A stretch of DNA of 64,000 nt from positions 47,452-111,451 of the forward strand of contig NJFT01000133.1 of assembly GCA_002221725.1 (NCBI GenBank), in the 5' to 3' direction. Below are positions 51,162-63,030 of this stretch, one piece after another (the first letter of the stretch is position 1; each line of letters opens with the position of its first letter). Position numbers and translations under genes: made by a program. The notes beneath the pieces were generated by a model that was not told where the DNA came from, ran no database searches, and was given only the letters and a program-made list of their open reading frames with translations. This DNA comes from Scedosporium boydii (Eukaryota; Ascomycota; Sordariomycetes; Microascales; Microascaceae).

Positions 51162-54100
51162 CACAATGGCTGAGTGGACACTGTATGTGTACCTGATGTC
51201 CACCAGGATGAGCTGCAGCGGAGGCAGGATTGATCCCAAGGTCACTTCGAGCACCGCCAATCAAGGGAAGATGCAGCCAGTAACAAGGTCGAAGGTGTCG
51301 CTCGTTACCTCATCAAACGTGGAAACGTGTTGGCAACGCCTGAGAAACCTACTTCGTAAGAAGAAGCCCGCACCAGAGTACCACTCTTTTCTTCCAACTT
51401 TTGCATCATAGAGGATGGATACAGAATAGTACAGTACAATTAGTGTTGGAGCATTATTACGCTAATTCCTCAATCAATCTGGCCCCCTCCCCCCAAAAGA
51501 GTCTCGATCCATCCTGCTTCCCCCAGCTTAAACACTCTCTCTGCGCAAGCTGCATCGTTGATTGGCTGCACATCCTCGGATCTGCCACTGGCGCGTCGTG
51601 GTTTCCCCTCCCCTGCCACCCCTGTCGGCACCACGAAATGCAAGAATCGTCACTGCAAAGGAGAATGAGAAGGCGAGACTCGGTACATGGCACTCGGGTA
51701 CATCCATGTATATTGGTACTTTCCGTCCATTGTCCATGCCGCTTCCCGTCGAGTTTACAGGTAACCTGTCCCATCAAACACACCCTTGACGACTCGTTTG
51801 GCTAGACAACAGGCTATGTCCACACTGATTTGGGCACCGACTATTTTGAAAGTACGCCGAGTACTCCGGAGTGGAGTACCTTTTAATCCCAAGGTACGCG
51901 AACCCCCCGACTGGCTGGCTGAGGAGGGGGGAAAGGACTAAGATTGCCTATGTGCAACAGCACTTATTAGCCATGAAATTTCCCTTGTCATCAGGTAATC
52001 CTGTAGTCATCATGTGGATGGTACATGAGTACCAAGACTAATAACGACCACGTTTAATCGCCTTATCTCCTTCTCCACCCGATCTGGAGCAGGGACAGCC
52101 AGCGATGGCATTTTAGGCAGGAAGACATATTGCCCAGTCAATCGGAATTCTCGTGCAACAGAAGGGAAGACAAGGGATGGAGAGAGAGGCAGTGGCAACG
52201 AGTGGCTTACACATAACGCCGATTACAAGGAAATGGAAAATGAAGGAGGGGGACCGAGAATTTTTCTTTTTCATCTGGCAACCATTATGACTCTTCTCGA
52301 GTGGACAAATGAACGTGATTGATGATCCCAGCTTGGGCCAAATCAATCAATACCTTCATTTCGGAATGGTAGGTTGAACAGGTGGTCAGTCTCCACCACG
52401 ACACGACGCGACATGAGTGGAAGTGGCCTGTCGCAATATTTGCTGTCTGCTGTTTGGGTGGTCGAAGCACTGGTCGCATCTCGCCACCTGGCCACACCTC
52501 CCGAAATCCGCCAAATGACAATCAAGTAAGCCGAGTAATCAGATGCGCCCAGGTGTTCAAGGTGCTCATGCCAGAGTACCCGACCCGGCAGAATGAAATC
52601 TCCATCTGTCAACACGACAGGTCTCCGTTTTGCTTTGCTTTGCTGTTGAAAAGCCTGGTAATTTGGGCGGCCAATTTTTCTTCTTTTGTTCTTTTGTCCA
52701 ACGAGAAAAGACCGAATAAACTCGCCGTAGCATTCGAGAAGGCGCTATTGCTGCACTACTTCGTAGTTCGCACAAGTCAAACTCCTAAACCTGGTCAATC
52801 TTGAAGGACAGGCAAAACCTCCGATCCTCCCGAGCTCGCCAGCCAGTCGGATTCCCACATATTCATCGTAAAATCAACGTCTCGAGCTTTGTAATTTGCT
52901 GGGTACGAGGCGCCGCTTGATTCTTCAGCACCCCTCATTTCACTTGGCGCCCCAAAAAAAAGCATCTCCTGACGTTCTCTTGCCAACTGCGCTGTGAACA
53001 AAGCTTCTTGACGAAGAAAGATGTGAAGCGACCTTGTCAAACACCTTCTGTTTGGTAGCTCCGGCTTCCGACCCCGCCCAGCCAGAGATCTTCTCATTGA
53101 AGGGGGACGCACTGCCCCCCTCGTCGAGATCTCAACCTCTCGGCGCACGAAATGGGGATGAGCCTCCAGGAGTTCAGAGTGACCTTTCGGATTCCACATT
53201 GACTCTCCACTCACTTCGTAGAGACTCCGCCGCCGTCTCCAGAGAGCACTTTTACCTGCAAACTCCCGCGCCACGTAGTAGTAACACGCTTTCTGGAGGA
53301 GGTCCACCGTTTCCTGTCTTCGGTGTCTTAACCCTCCTCAACCACCCAGCCGCCGCAAAACGAAGTGGGCTGCACGGACGCCAGAAAAAAATTGCTTGGG
53401 ACTTGAGTGTGAGGATGTACCTTGTACCGAAAGTTCTGCCTCTATGACACCAGCAGCAGAGCGCCTCTCCTTTGGTCCATGCCCCTTTTTACTCAAGTTT
53501 CACATCGAACAACTCCGGGGCGATTGCACAGCCTTGCCGGCGAAGCTTTTGCTTGGGCTGGGCCACACATCGCGAGTCGCAATCAAGCAAGCTTGCGTCT
53601 TCCCGGGCGGCTGGGGCACGCAAGAGCACACTCGAGACGTTAGACTTGGACGCTAATATCCCTGCCTCCTTTCTCCTTCTGTCGGGACGACGATAATAAT
53701 AGTAATAGCCCTCGCTTCGTTCCAGCTTCGCATCACGTAAGATCTAGTCTCTCACGAAGGATGGCTTACGCCGAGACTGTTGCAGTCGGCTGGGCTTGGG
53801 GACCAAGTAAACCACTTCACAACGGTAAACCGTAAATGATATCAGTCGTAATTCACGAGAAATGGCGCCGCCGCTCCTTGGTATGCTCCTGCGAGTATCA
53901 AACGAGGTCCTCAAATTTCAATCAATACAACTACCTCTGCCATCCATCCCCTCTCGCCGAGTCCAGATGAGTACATTGTCACGACAAACTTCAATCTTGG
54001 ACTATGGTTCCCCGACTTGCGTAATGATGCTTGACGACCAGTGGCTGAGGTACAAAACGCACCGCTTGAGAAGGGCAACAGCGGACATTGGGTGTGTGGC

Positions 54101-55418
54101 CCGCCGTAGCACCTCCCATTAGATGAAAGAGAAAATACGGCGGACCATTTAATCGAGGCAGAGCAACATTTGTATCCCTCCCAGAAAAGGGACTCGAGTC
54201 CAAGAACACTTAGCGTAGCACTAAGAAACAGAGTTTGCGATTCTGAAAGAATTCACTGGCCGTCTGGAAACTTCGAACGCCTGCCAAAAATGGGAGTTGT
54301 TTCCACCAAACCCCTCAGGATCGATGATAATACGAGTGTCCAGCTTGATTCCTCCCCACCATCTTTGCTCTCATCATTTCCCTTTAAGGGGGAGAAGGAG
54401 AACAGTCTAGAATTGGTCGTGGTTCATCGTCCGGGGGTTACTCCTCGAATGCTCATGCAGAGGATAAACTCATGTACTACATGCAGCCCGATGGGATGTC
54501 GAACCTATGGAGAGAGGATGGATGGTGGTTTTGATGCATGGCCAACACACGAGCCAGGATGCCACACATCGAACATCGAACAAGAGGGGTTTTTTAGCAG
54601 CTCGATTCAGATCAGTCAAGGGACGAGATGAAACCAAACAGTCGAGATTTGTACTTCCCTCCTTGCTGCACCTATCCTCATTGGTTCACGAGGGCAAACT
54701 TCAAGATCACCCCTTGTCTCTTCTTTCACCGAGCAGTCGATGATTGAGGACATCAAAGGTTTCCTTGATTGGTGGTCGGCGGCTTCGACAAACACATTTC
54801 GATTTTCTTCATTTTTTTCCCTCCTCTGTCTTTTACGTCGGTTCGTCCGGGATGCCCTTTCTAGACGTAGGCGAAAATCACCTCACGATGCAAGTCCAAA
54901 ATCCACACAAATTCATCGGTATTGCCACTTGGGGGAAGGTGCGCGATATTAAAATCCCCGTTCACGGCTTTCCCACCTTGTCCTTGCCCTTGCCATACAA
55001 CGCGCCCCCAAGAAGCCAAGCCCAGCTAAAGCGGTATGAGGCCATCTTCTTGTACGGAGTAAAGCTGTGAACTACCTCTCAGGTCGAGGACAGAGTGGGT
55101 GCTCGGCAAAATATTTCCAGGCGCACTCTTTCGCCTTGGAAATGATCACCAGCGTGCCCAATGTAAATTAGGTTAGAGGGGTCGCCAAGCAGTGTGCTTC
55201 TTCACTTGAGGAGAGGGGTACAATTAGAAGCTCTAAGCTCATGTACGACGTAGAAGTTGGCAAATCGGGGCATGGCAATTACTATTCCACCATTCTCGGT
55301 GTGTCCAGGTGTCCCTTTCTTCAATTGTTTGTCTTTCTTGATGACGTTATACCGGCGGCCTCGGAGTCTTTACAGAGGAAAGTCTTGGAATTATCCGACT
55401 TCGCAGGCCTCCAGGGGG

Positions 55419-55481
55419 TTTAGCAATCCCATTTAGCAATCCCATTTAGCAATCCCATTTAGCAATCCCATTTAGCATCCC
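55419..55481 (+). repeat. 13-bp tandem repeat, about 4.8 units
   Basis: Unit TTTAGCAATCCCA is repeated perfectly four times (55419-55470), followed by a partial unit missing one A-T step (TTTAGCATCCC). No gene overlaps it. Confidence 0.95.
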
Positions 55482-58400
55482 GCTAAGAGCTGCGTACTTT
55501 GGCACTTACAAAGCAATTTAGACGCCTTGAAAGCACTTGAAGTCTTGGACACAATCCGATTGCAGTTAACAGTATCCACAAAGCCACGAAAGCATCCACA
55601 ACCCCAGCCGACGAGAAGAGGCAGTGAAGTGCGGAATCGAGCAAGGACGTAATGCGCCGGAATACACGGAGGTCGAGCAGTCCTTCGTCATCCGCAATTC
55701 ATCGCTCGAGCCGAATCAGCCCTGTCCTCCGTAAAGACTGGTTTATGGGATACTCATTACAGAGGCTTCAATCGATAGGAATCGCCATCGTGAGTCAGAA
55801 TACGTCATCGAATTCTTAGGCGGCAAAGGAAGGTTCTCCAGGTGAGCCGGGACACGGAACTCTTTCCAAGTCCGCGTGCCCGCCTTTCCCGCCTGGTGAA
55901 AAGAAACGTTGGCTCACAGGTCCGCAACATGTCCGGGCCGGGGATTTTTTGGACTTCGTACTGAGTACAGTAGTGCGCGTGAGACCACGAGACAAGGTTG
56001 CCAGCGCAGTGGGGCGAAACCTCACATCTCCACTTAAGGGGGGCCCTGCGCAATCCCACAGCGCAGCCTTGCATCGGCTCTGGTGTCACGACAAGGCAAA
56101 GACAGGACAATTCCAGCTGCCCAGGCGGTGAGCTGAGCTGCCTTTGCCTTTCTCCTCCGGCTTACGCCGCTGGGCGTTACTTGTTTGGGAGGGAGAAAAC
56201 AGAAGGAAGACAAATGCGGATGTCGCCTGTGCCGAGAAAGTGCCGCCAGGTCGAGGATGGACAGACCTTGCAAGTCTTACGAGGTTTGTTCAGGTGATGG
56301 TGTGGGGCGTTTCCGCCTCCGACCTACCATGGGTCTCATCTCTCACCAAGAACGAGACCTCGACGACCTCAGAGATGCGAATTCCACGTGGTTCTCATTC
56401 ATCGACGAGGTTTGCCAATACGGATAAGAGATTCTCTTCTACTCAAGCGGATAAACGCGGCTAGCTTGAACGATTGTGAGAACAAGCGTGATCCTCACAA
56501 TCGTGGTCCTGCTCAACACAACACCGCCTCCATTTCTTGGCTCGCCGACAACCCACTCGGCGATCCTGCACCTATGCTCGGCCGAAGTTATCAGGAGACC
56601 CGAGTGAATAATCTCCATCCTCCTTTTCACCCGTCATATCGACGAGAGGCTGTGGTCAGCAGTGGACCCAAAGGCTTCAATGTTTCGTAAACTGGCCGAT
56701 ACACCCGTCGACGATCCTCGCCGACCGTCCTCGCCGACTGAGCAAGTAAATCTTGGGTTGTTGGGAGGCGGAAACATGGGATCCTCTTTTCGCTCTCCCA
56801 ACGCCAGCCGAACAGATGCCAAATAGTACTGCGCACTGCAGGGGCGCGTACTCCGTAGACCTGGGAGAAGTGGGCCGGCGAGCCTGCTCCTTTGAATCCC
56901 AGAAGACCTGACTGGATTGATACTCGGTTCACCTTCTTCTATTTACCCCGGACTCTGTTCAGACTCGACCTTTTTTTCTCCCCAACTAATCTACGAAATG
57001 AGTCTTTGACACGCCGGAGTCCCCAATAGTATTTCGTACCTAACACCTAATAATGATTAGTTAGAGCTAATACAGCGAATAGCACGGCGGACTAACGCGG
57101 AACCTAAGTCACGTTAAGGTTATGAGTGTGAAGGGTATCATTATGGCGAAATATGATTCTATGGCTATGACTCTTTTCATTTCCGACCAGGCGCCACTTT
57201 ACGCTTTTCGCGATCACCCGTCGGGCCTCAAGCCTCAAGGGGCCAAGCCGGAGCCCAGAAAGTGGCCTGGCTCCAACACTCAAAATCCTCGGAGGACGGC
57301 GGACGTTTCTGGTTCGTATGTTTCAGCGCCCGGGCCAATATCACTCTTGGGTGCGCCGTACTTCTGTAGAGCGGCTAAAGCAGAAAAGGAACAAGGAAGA
57401 AATGAAAGGAAAGAGATATCCCGACCTGAGATCCGAAAATTCTCGTCATCCCGTGAACAGTACAGCTTCCCACCCTAAAGTAAAATAATTTATCATTCAT
57501 CTCTCCGATATCGTCCGACCCATCTCATCGAAATGATCGATGCCGATGTCGAACCTATTGGAGTTCCACGGGGGCGTGGAAATAATACGGCTATGAGTCA
57601 GAGCAGGGCGGTGATGCCTATCAGCATGAACGGATTTTGATGAAGTCGTTCATGTTAGTTGGGCTTGGCTTGGCCAGCCAGGCCGGATTTGGATTTGGGC
57701 TTTGCTTTCTCTCCTGGGACTGGACTGGACACCCCCTCCATGAAACAGCTCTTGCAAAACTTGAAGAAAGAGAGGCTGCTTCTATTTTAGATTATGAAGC
57801 GTACATAGATTACATGGGCTTGTATGCGTATTCCGTATACTTTGGACAAGGAATGGCAAACTTGATTTGTTGGGGCGATCATTTTCTCCAGGCGCGCATT
57901 CTCTCGACTTTTGGCGGAGCGGGCCAGGCAGCAGCATCAAGTTGAACCTACCCACCCACATCTAGTACATATGCGATGTGGCTGTGCGAGTACCTCAAGC
58001 GTCCATACCTGTGAAGGAGGGAGAAGTTGGAGAAGTTGTCAGATGCGTATTCTAGAAACTATCCTCGAACAATTAAAGAAGAAAAGAATAGACAAAAAAG
58101 AAATGGAAGAAGAAGAAAAAAGAACAGCAGCCCCAACCCACAAGTCACCGCTGAAGCCCGGCCAACCCCGGATGTGCCTCTAATCGCGCTGGCACCCGGC
58201 GCCGGCTGCCCGCTCCCCAGTCACTCACAACTAACATCAACCATGCTCCCAGATCCCCTCTCCAGGATTCAGTTGGCCTTGCAACTTTCATCCCCAAAAC
58301 GTGGGCTTCGGAAAATATATTCAAGTCCAGATCCTGCCGAAGCGCCGCGCCCTTTAAATCAGACATCACTTCCCGGTGACCCCGGAGAAATGGGTGAGAG

Positions 58401-58509
58401 TACATACACAACTTCGTTGGCCAGTACTCTTCGGTGCAATCCCATCTCCACAGCCCACTGATGTCCCCGAGGGAGTTGTTAAGGCTCTCGTTAACTCTAT
58501 AATGATGGC

Positions 58510-58812
58510 ATGGACGGATACTACCTCCACTCAAAGCTAGCTACTTACATCGTTAATGATGCTAAAGCGGATCTGGCCTCCTGTCTCAATGTTCTGGACG
58601 AAGACTACGATACAAGGGCGAGGGCACAGGATGTTCAAGGCGATTCCACTGATGATAAGTTGCCCCAGAAACCCAAGGAAGCCGTGAACAAGGATCTCAA
58701 GATATATTACCTTGTTACTGGGGACTGGTCATGGAGAGTGTTAGCTGAGGGCGGGCGGCCCTTCGGCTTGGGGATGCCAATATTGCAGCAGGCGAAGGAC
58801 CAATGGCGGTAA
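58510..58812 (+). other. Coding-like fragment, unknown
   Basis: An open frame of 100 codons rich in Asp, Lys and Ala (KADLASCLNVLDEDYD, EAVNKDLKIYYLVTGDWSW). Composition looks coding-like, but I recognise no family, and flanking frames and splice signals did not give a longer product. It may be a gene relic next to the NLR locus or a chance frame. Confidence 0.2.
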
Positions 58813-59637
58813 GTTTGGAACTGCCCCGACAAGAGCACCAGGAGCTATTCAAGGATGCTACCGCGGTGCATCTCTGTCCAGAACAGTCGGGGGTTGAGTT
58901 TCCTATAGTGAGGCGAGATGATGGGGGACGGTACCAACAACAGAGGAATCGAATTAAGACAGGAAGGTTCTCGCGCCCCACGACAACCCTTCGTTACTCT
59001 CGTCTAGACCCGAGCTAAGAGTTGCCTCATTGTGAACGATACAGCTGGGAGTGAAATCGGTTGCCTCTTTTGTACTCTTTGGAAATTTGAGGTGCGACGA
59101 TGTGTACTTGATTACTTCGTATACTTCTACCTACTTCTATTCCAGACCCAATAGCGCTAAAATCAGCTGCTGAGGAAGTACCATTAAGTAAACAGGACAA
59201 TATGCTGCTTATGTGATGTAACATACAGTGCGACTGACTCCAAGAATACAACGTAGACTTCCGTACCAACTAGATTCGGACACAATTACTGTACTGATAC
59301 AAGGCTACCGCCCTCGATTCAGTGTCTCAGGGTATCACTTGACAGGTCACGTAATACGCTAAGATATATTTGGATCGCTTAGGGCAGAAAAGGTTCTCTG
59401 CTTCCTGAGAGACCGCTTCGTCAATAAACGTCCCATGTTTCCTATCAAGCCCTCGGAACCGTGACACAGAGTGGGCTTGTGTACTGGATACTCTTACTAG
59501 ATACTTTGAAGAAAACTCGCCACGTCCTTACAAAATCTACAACGGAGAGGCAAAAAGGATCAACGACATATAAGAAACATGCCCTTCATCTGCAAAGATA
59601 ATAGAAATAATAGTCAGACGGTGTTAGAGTTCATCAT

Positions 59638-62600
59638 TCACAGCCGCTGCACCACGGCATCAAGACCGTCCTGGGAAGCCCCATGAAGCGGCATCCAGCC
59701 AGATTCATCCTTGGCGTTCGCATCAGCGCCGGCTTCAAGAAGCCGCCGCACCACGGCGTCATGGCCGTTGTGGGAAGCCCAGTGAAGCGGCGTCCAGCCA
59801 GATTCATCCTTGGCGTTCGCATCAGCGCCGGCTTTAAGAAGCTGCTGCACTATAGCATCATGGCTGTTCTGGGAAGCCTGGTGAAGCGGCGTCCAGCCAG
59901 ATTCATCCTTGGCGTTCGCATCAGCGCCGGCTTCAAGAAGCCGCTGCACTACGGCGTCGTGGCCGTTGTGGGAAGCCCGGTAAAGCGGCGTCCAGCCAGA
60001 TAGCTGCTGCACCACGGCGTCATGGCCGTTCTGGGAAGCCCGGTGAAGCGGCGTCCAGCCAGATTCATCCTTGGCGTTCGCATCAGCGCCGGCTTCAAGA
60101 AGCCGCTGCACTACGGCGTTATGGCCGTTATGGGAAGCCCAGTGAAGCGGCGTCCAGCCAGATCCATTCTTGGCGTTCGCATCAGCGCCAGCTTCAAGAA
60201 GCTGCCCCACTACAGCGTCGTGGCCGTTGTGGGAAGCCCGGTAAAGCGGCGTCCAGCCAGATCCATCCTTGGCGTTCGCATCAGCGCCGGCTTCAAGAAG
60301 CCGCCGCACCACGGCGTCATGGCCGTTGTGGGAAGCCTGGTGAAGTGGCGTCCAGCCAGGTCCATCCTTGGCGTTTACATCAGCGCCGGCTTCAAGAAGC
60401 CGGCGCACCACGGCTTCATGGCCGTTCTGGGAAGCCCGGTGAAGCGGCGTCCAGCCAGATCCATCCTTGGCGTTGACTCGGGCGCTGGTGCCGAGGAGCC
60501 ACCGCACCACACCGCCACGGAGAAGCCGCTGCAGCACCGCGACATAGCCTTCCCCGGCAGCCCAGGAAATAGCCGACCTTCCATACCTACTATCCTTGAT
60601 GTTAACGTCCTTCAAAACCTTCTTCGGAAGCCGCTCCACCACACCGCTTAGACCGAAATAGGATGCGACTAAAAGAGGTGTAAAGTTGCCCGGCACGTCT
60701 CTTGTCGCAACTCTTTGATATATTTCAAACCACGCCGAGGTTGGCAAGTCCGGGCGACAATATGATGTTGCCTTCTCAACCGCCCAATCTTCGTCATTCC
60801 AGTTTGCTTCACGAAAGTGGACAGCCCAGTACTGCGCTGCATATCGCAGAAATGTACGCATGGCGATATACTGATCTTGATCTGCACTTGCTCTAAGGCC
60901 GCTTAGATTAAAATCTAACAGCGAGAGCCGCTGCATACAGATCTCGGCAAGGATGCGATGCGATTCCTTCGGATGAAGAGAAAACTTCCACTGTAGTGCC
61001 GTGCTGCAGGTAAGAGGTGGCGAAGGCCCCGATGGTGGGGGGACCAAGAACTCGCGGGCGGTTTGATGAAGCAGGTAGACCTTGGAGTCGGCAACGACCA
61101 CAAAAAGTCCGCAAAGCTGCCTAATGTTATGGCGGATTCGGTCTTCTGGCCCTAGCTTGAGATCGCTGAAGGATCGATGATGGGGCTTAATCGCCAAAGC
61201 CAGGGCCATCTCCTGCAGAGTAAGAGGCCTCGCTGCTGCGACGACGATATGGAGGAGCTTCCTGGCGTGCCCAACATCTGGACTCTTTGACAAGATCCTA
61301 TCGTATGCTGCATCAACCGTTTTCGTCGTCTTCACGATCGACCGAATGTCTTCTAACCCGTCGATAATGCTCTTGGTTATGATGTCGAAGATGAGATGCA
61401 CCCAGAGGTAGGTGCGGTTGGGAGCCCGCGTAAGTTCCTCTTGAAGAACCTGCTGCTCTTCTTGGAGAAGCCCGAGCATTCCACCAACGTCCGCCACTCT
61501 GTTTCCTACAACCAAGTCGATCTCAAGAGAAATCTTATCTACCTCCTCTTCATTGTCCGCGCTTAGGTGGATTGTTGGCAGTTCGCATTCTAGAGGATAG
61601 AATCTTCTTTTGATATCTAGGTAGGGCCGGCTCGTTAAGAGGAGCTTTAATGTAGGACGAGTCGTTGTTATGCCCGAGTAGAATTTGCTAATAGCATCGA
61701 TAAGCTGATGCCGTCCTGAAACCTCGCATTCATCTAGGGCGTCGAGGATACAGACAATCTCCCTCCTCTTATGGCCAGTTGCAGTGGAGATGAGAATATC
61801 CCAGAGGTCGCGGAAGGATGTTAGTATTGTGTCTCCTTTGTCTTCGAACTCCTCAAGGATCTGGGTTGAAAAAGAGGCCGGATGCTGGTTAAAGACTTGA
61901 TGTAATATGGAGCATAGTGCAGTTGCTGAAGATCTCTGGTCTTCGAAGTCTTCCTTGAAGAAGAAATAGCAGGTCGTTCTTATGTTTGTACTCGGCAGTA
62001 CCTCATCAGCTAAGGACTTGGCCAGAACCGACTTCCCACATCCCGGGTCAGCAGATACCCAGAGCAAGCTAGCTGCACTGCTCTGCTGCCAATTTTGGAA
62101 GAGCAAATGGTTCGTAAACCACTCACATGTTCCTTGGACTCGCGGTGGATTTCGGTTCTTTCGGTCTCGGTACGGACAAGTATAAAGTTTCCGGAGCCAT
62201 TCTATTAATCGTTAGGGAATTATAATCGTCAAGAGCATAAGAAATAAAGACGAACCTTGCCGTTTCGGGGTATTGTCAATCTCTTTTCTAAGACGCTGTA
62301 CCGCCTTGTCCCTTCCCTCGCCATAGATAAGCGGCATGAAGACACCGAAAATGCCTAGAAGACAGTATGCCCAATCTTCCTCGCGCGTGGTTCGGCGCGT
62401 CTCTGCCCATCTCAGTCGCTCGTCAACATCGAACTGACCAAAGGGGGTTGTTTTCCGAAGAGCTGAGATTGGTATTTTTGTAATATTGTGAATTTCGTGC
62501 TCGAGAGATCCCTTGTCGCCGAGTCGCAGGCCCTCCCACGAGAAGAACTCCACCGATGCCGGCGCAAGAAGCTCTTGGAGCGTCCAGCCCCGAGTAAACC

Positions 62601-63030
62601 ATTTACTCCTTCGAAACGCCACTTCCCAGGAGAGCTCAGCTTGATCGCTGCTTGCTTGATCGCTGTTCTGCGAAAGGCTACCAGTCATCGAAACATCAGA
62701 CAGGTAAACGTAGCACCGAGTGGCATCGTGGTACCATCGAAACATGGAATTTATCGACGCCTGGAGCTCATCGCTAGTCGATTTGTCGATGCAGCAAGTG
62801 TCTACCCAGAAGTATTGCAAGCCGTCGCGTCCTGCTTGTTCTGCACAGAATTCAACCTTGTGATAGCCTGCCTTGCCTTTCCCGGTACCATCCTTCATGT
62901 CCTTGTAGGCAACCTCTTCGGCATTATTTTTACTCCACGTATGCGATAGTATCGCATATGGGGGGATATTGTCAACTAGGTCCTCAGTCAAGCTAAGCTC
63001 GCCATTCTTGTTGCGCGTCAAGAGCCGCAT
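59638..63030 (-). CDS. HET-NACHT-ankyrin NLR-like protein
   Basis: Two exons, 63030-62256 and 62201-59638, with a 54-nt intron (CCCTAAC branch point), give 1112 residues. The HET domain (about residues 24-190) has AILSHTW, YFWVDTCCID and GWTLQELLAP, followed by EEDWAYCLLGIFGV. The NACHT domain has a P-loop ADPGCGKS (K315) and a Walker B VCILDALDECE (about 408-417), then LLHQTAREFL of the helical C-part. From about 765 on there are ankyrin repeats; from 839 to the end these are nearly identical 33-residue units (GWTPLHxASxNGHDAVVxxLLEAGADANAKD). Such proteins are fungal NLRs: the repeats sense a ligand, NACHT oligomerises and HET triggers cell death, as in heterokaryon incompatibility. Specific partner unknown. 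One internal repeat lacks 12 residues, and the stop falls within the last repeat. Confidence 0.92.
59640..60480 (-). repeat. Near-identical 99-bp ankyrin-coding tandem repeats
   Basis: Nine units on the coding strand (seven full, one internally shortened by 36 nt near 60000, one cut by the stop codon). They differ by a few bases each, far less than normal ankyrin repeats in one protein, which indicates recent unit duplication or gene conversion. Confidence 0.9.

Larger units (their letters stand above)
48928..59637. other. Long block without recognised genes
   Basis: About 10.7 kb. Its left 1.4 kb is the promoter and leader of the cyclin gene. Frames of 100-230 codons occur (minus 49621-50304, minus 52795-53307, plus 54170-54631, plus 58510-58812), but none has a recognised domain or convincing splice pairs. 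TACTTCGTA motifs occur at 51146, 51153, 51350, 52757 and 59113, TACTCCGTA at 55053 and 56849, and a 13-bp tandem repeat at 55419. Confidence 0.4.

Noticed and set aside
51401..51805. Cys/His pattern (LCASCIVDW...CHPCRHH) resembling a RING-like motif
   Set aside because: Spacing does not fit RING or other zinc-finger consensus, and the rest of the frame is low complexity.
52795..53307. 170-codon minus-strand frame
   Set aside because: No recognisable domain or signal peptide. Overlapping frames of similar length exist on the other strand, so coding status cannot be supported.
57637..57945. 102-codon plus frame with hydrophobic N-terminus
   Set aside because: The start is hydrophobic, but there is no clear cleavage site, domain or flanking exons. 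It was left out as a gene.
59683..60651. Open plus-strand frames of 106 and 209 codons with repeated GVRISAGFKKP and SPVKRRPARF
   Set aside because: They are the exact antisense of the ankyrin repeat codons. A 99-bp repeat without stops in that frame keeps the antisense open by default.
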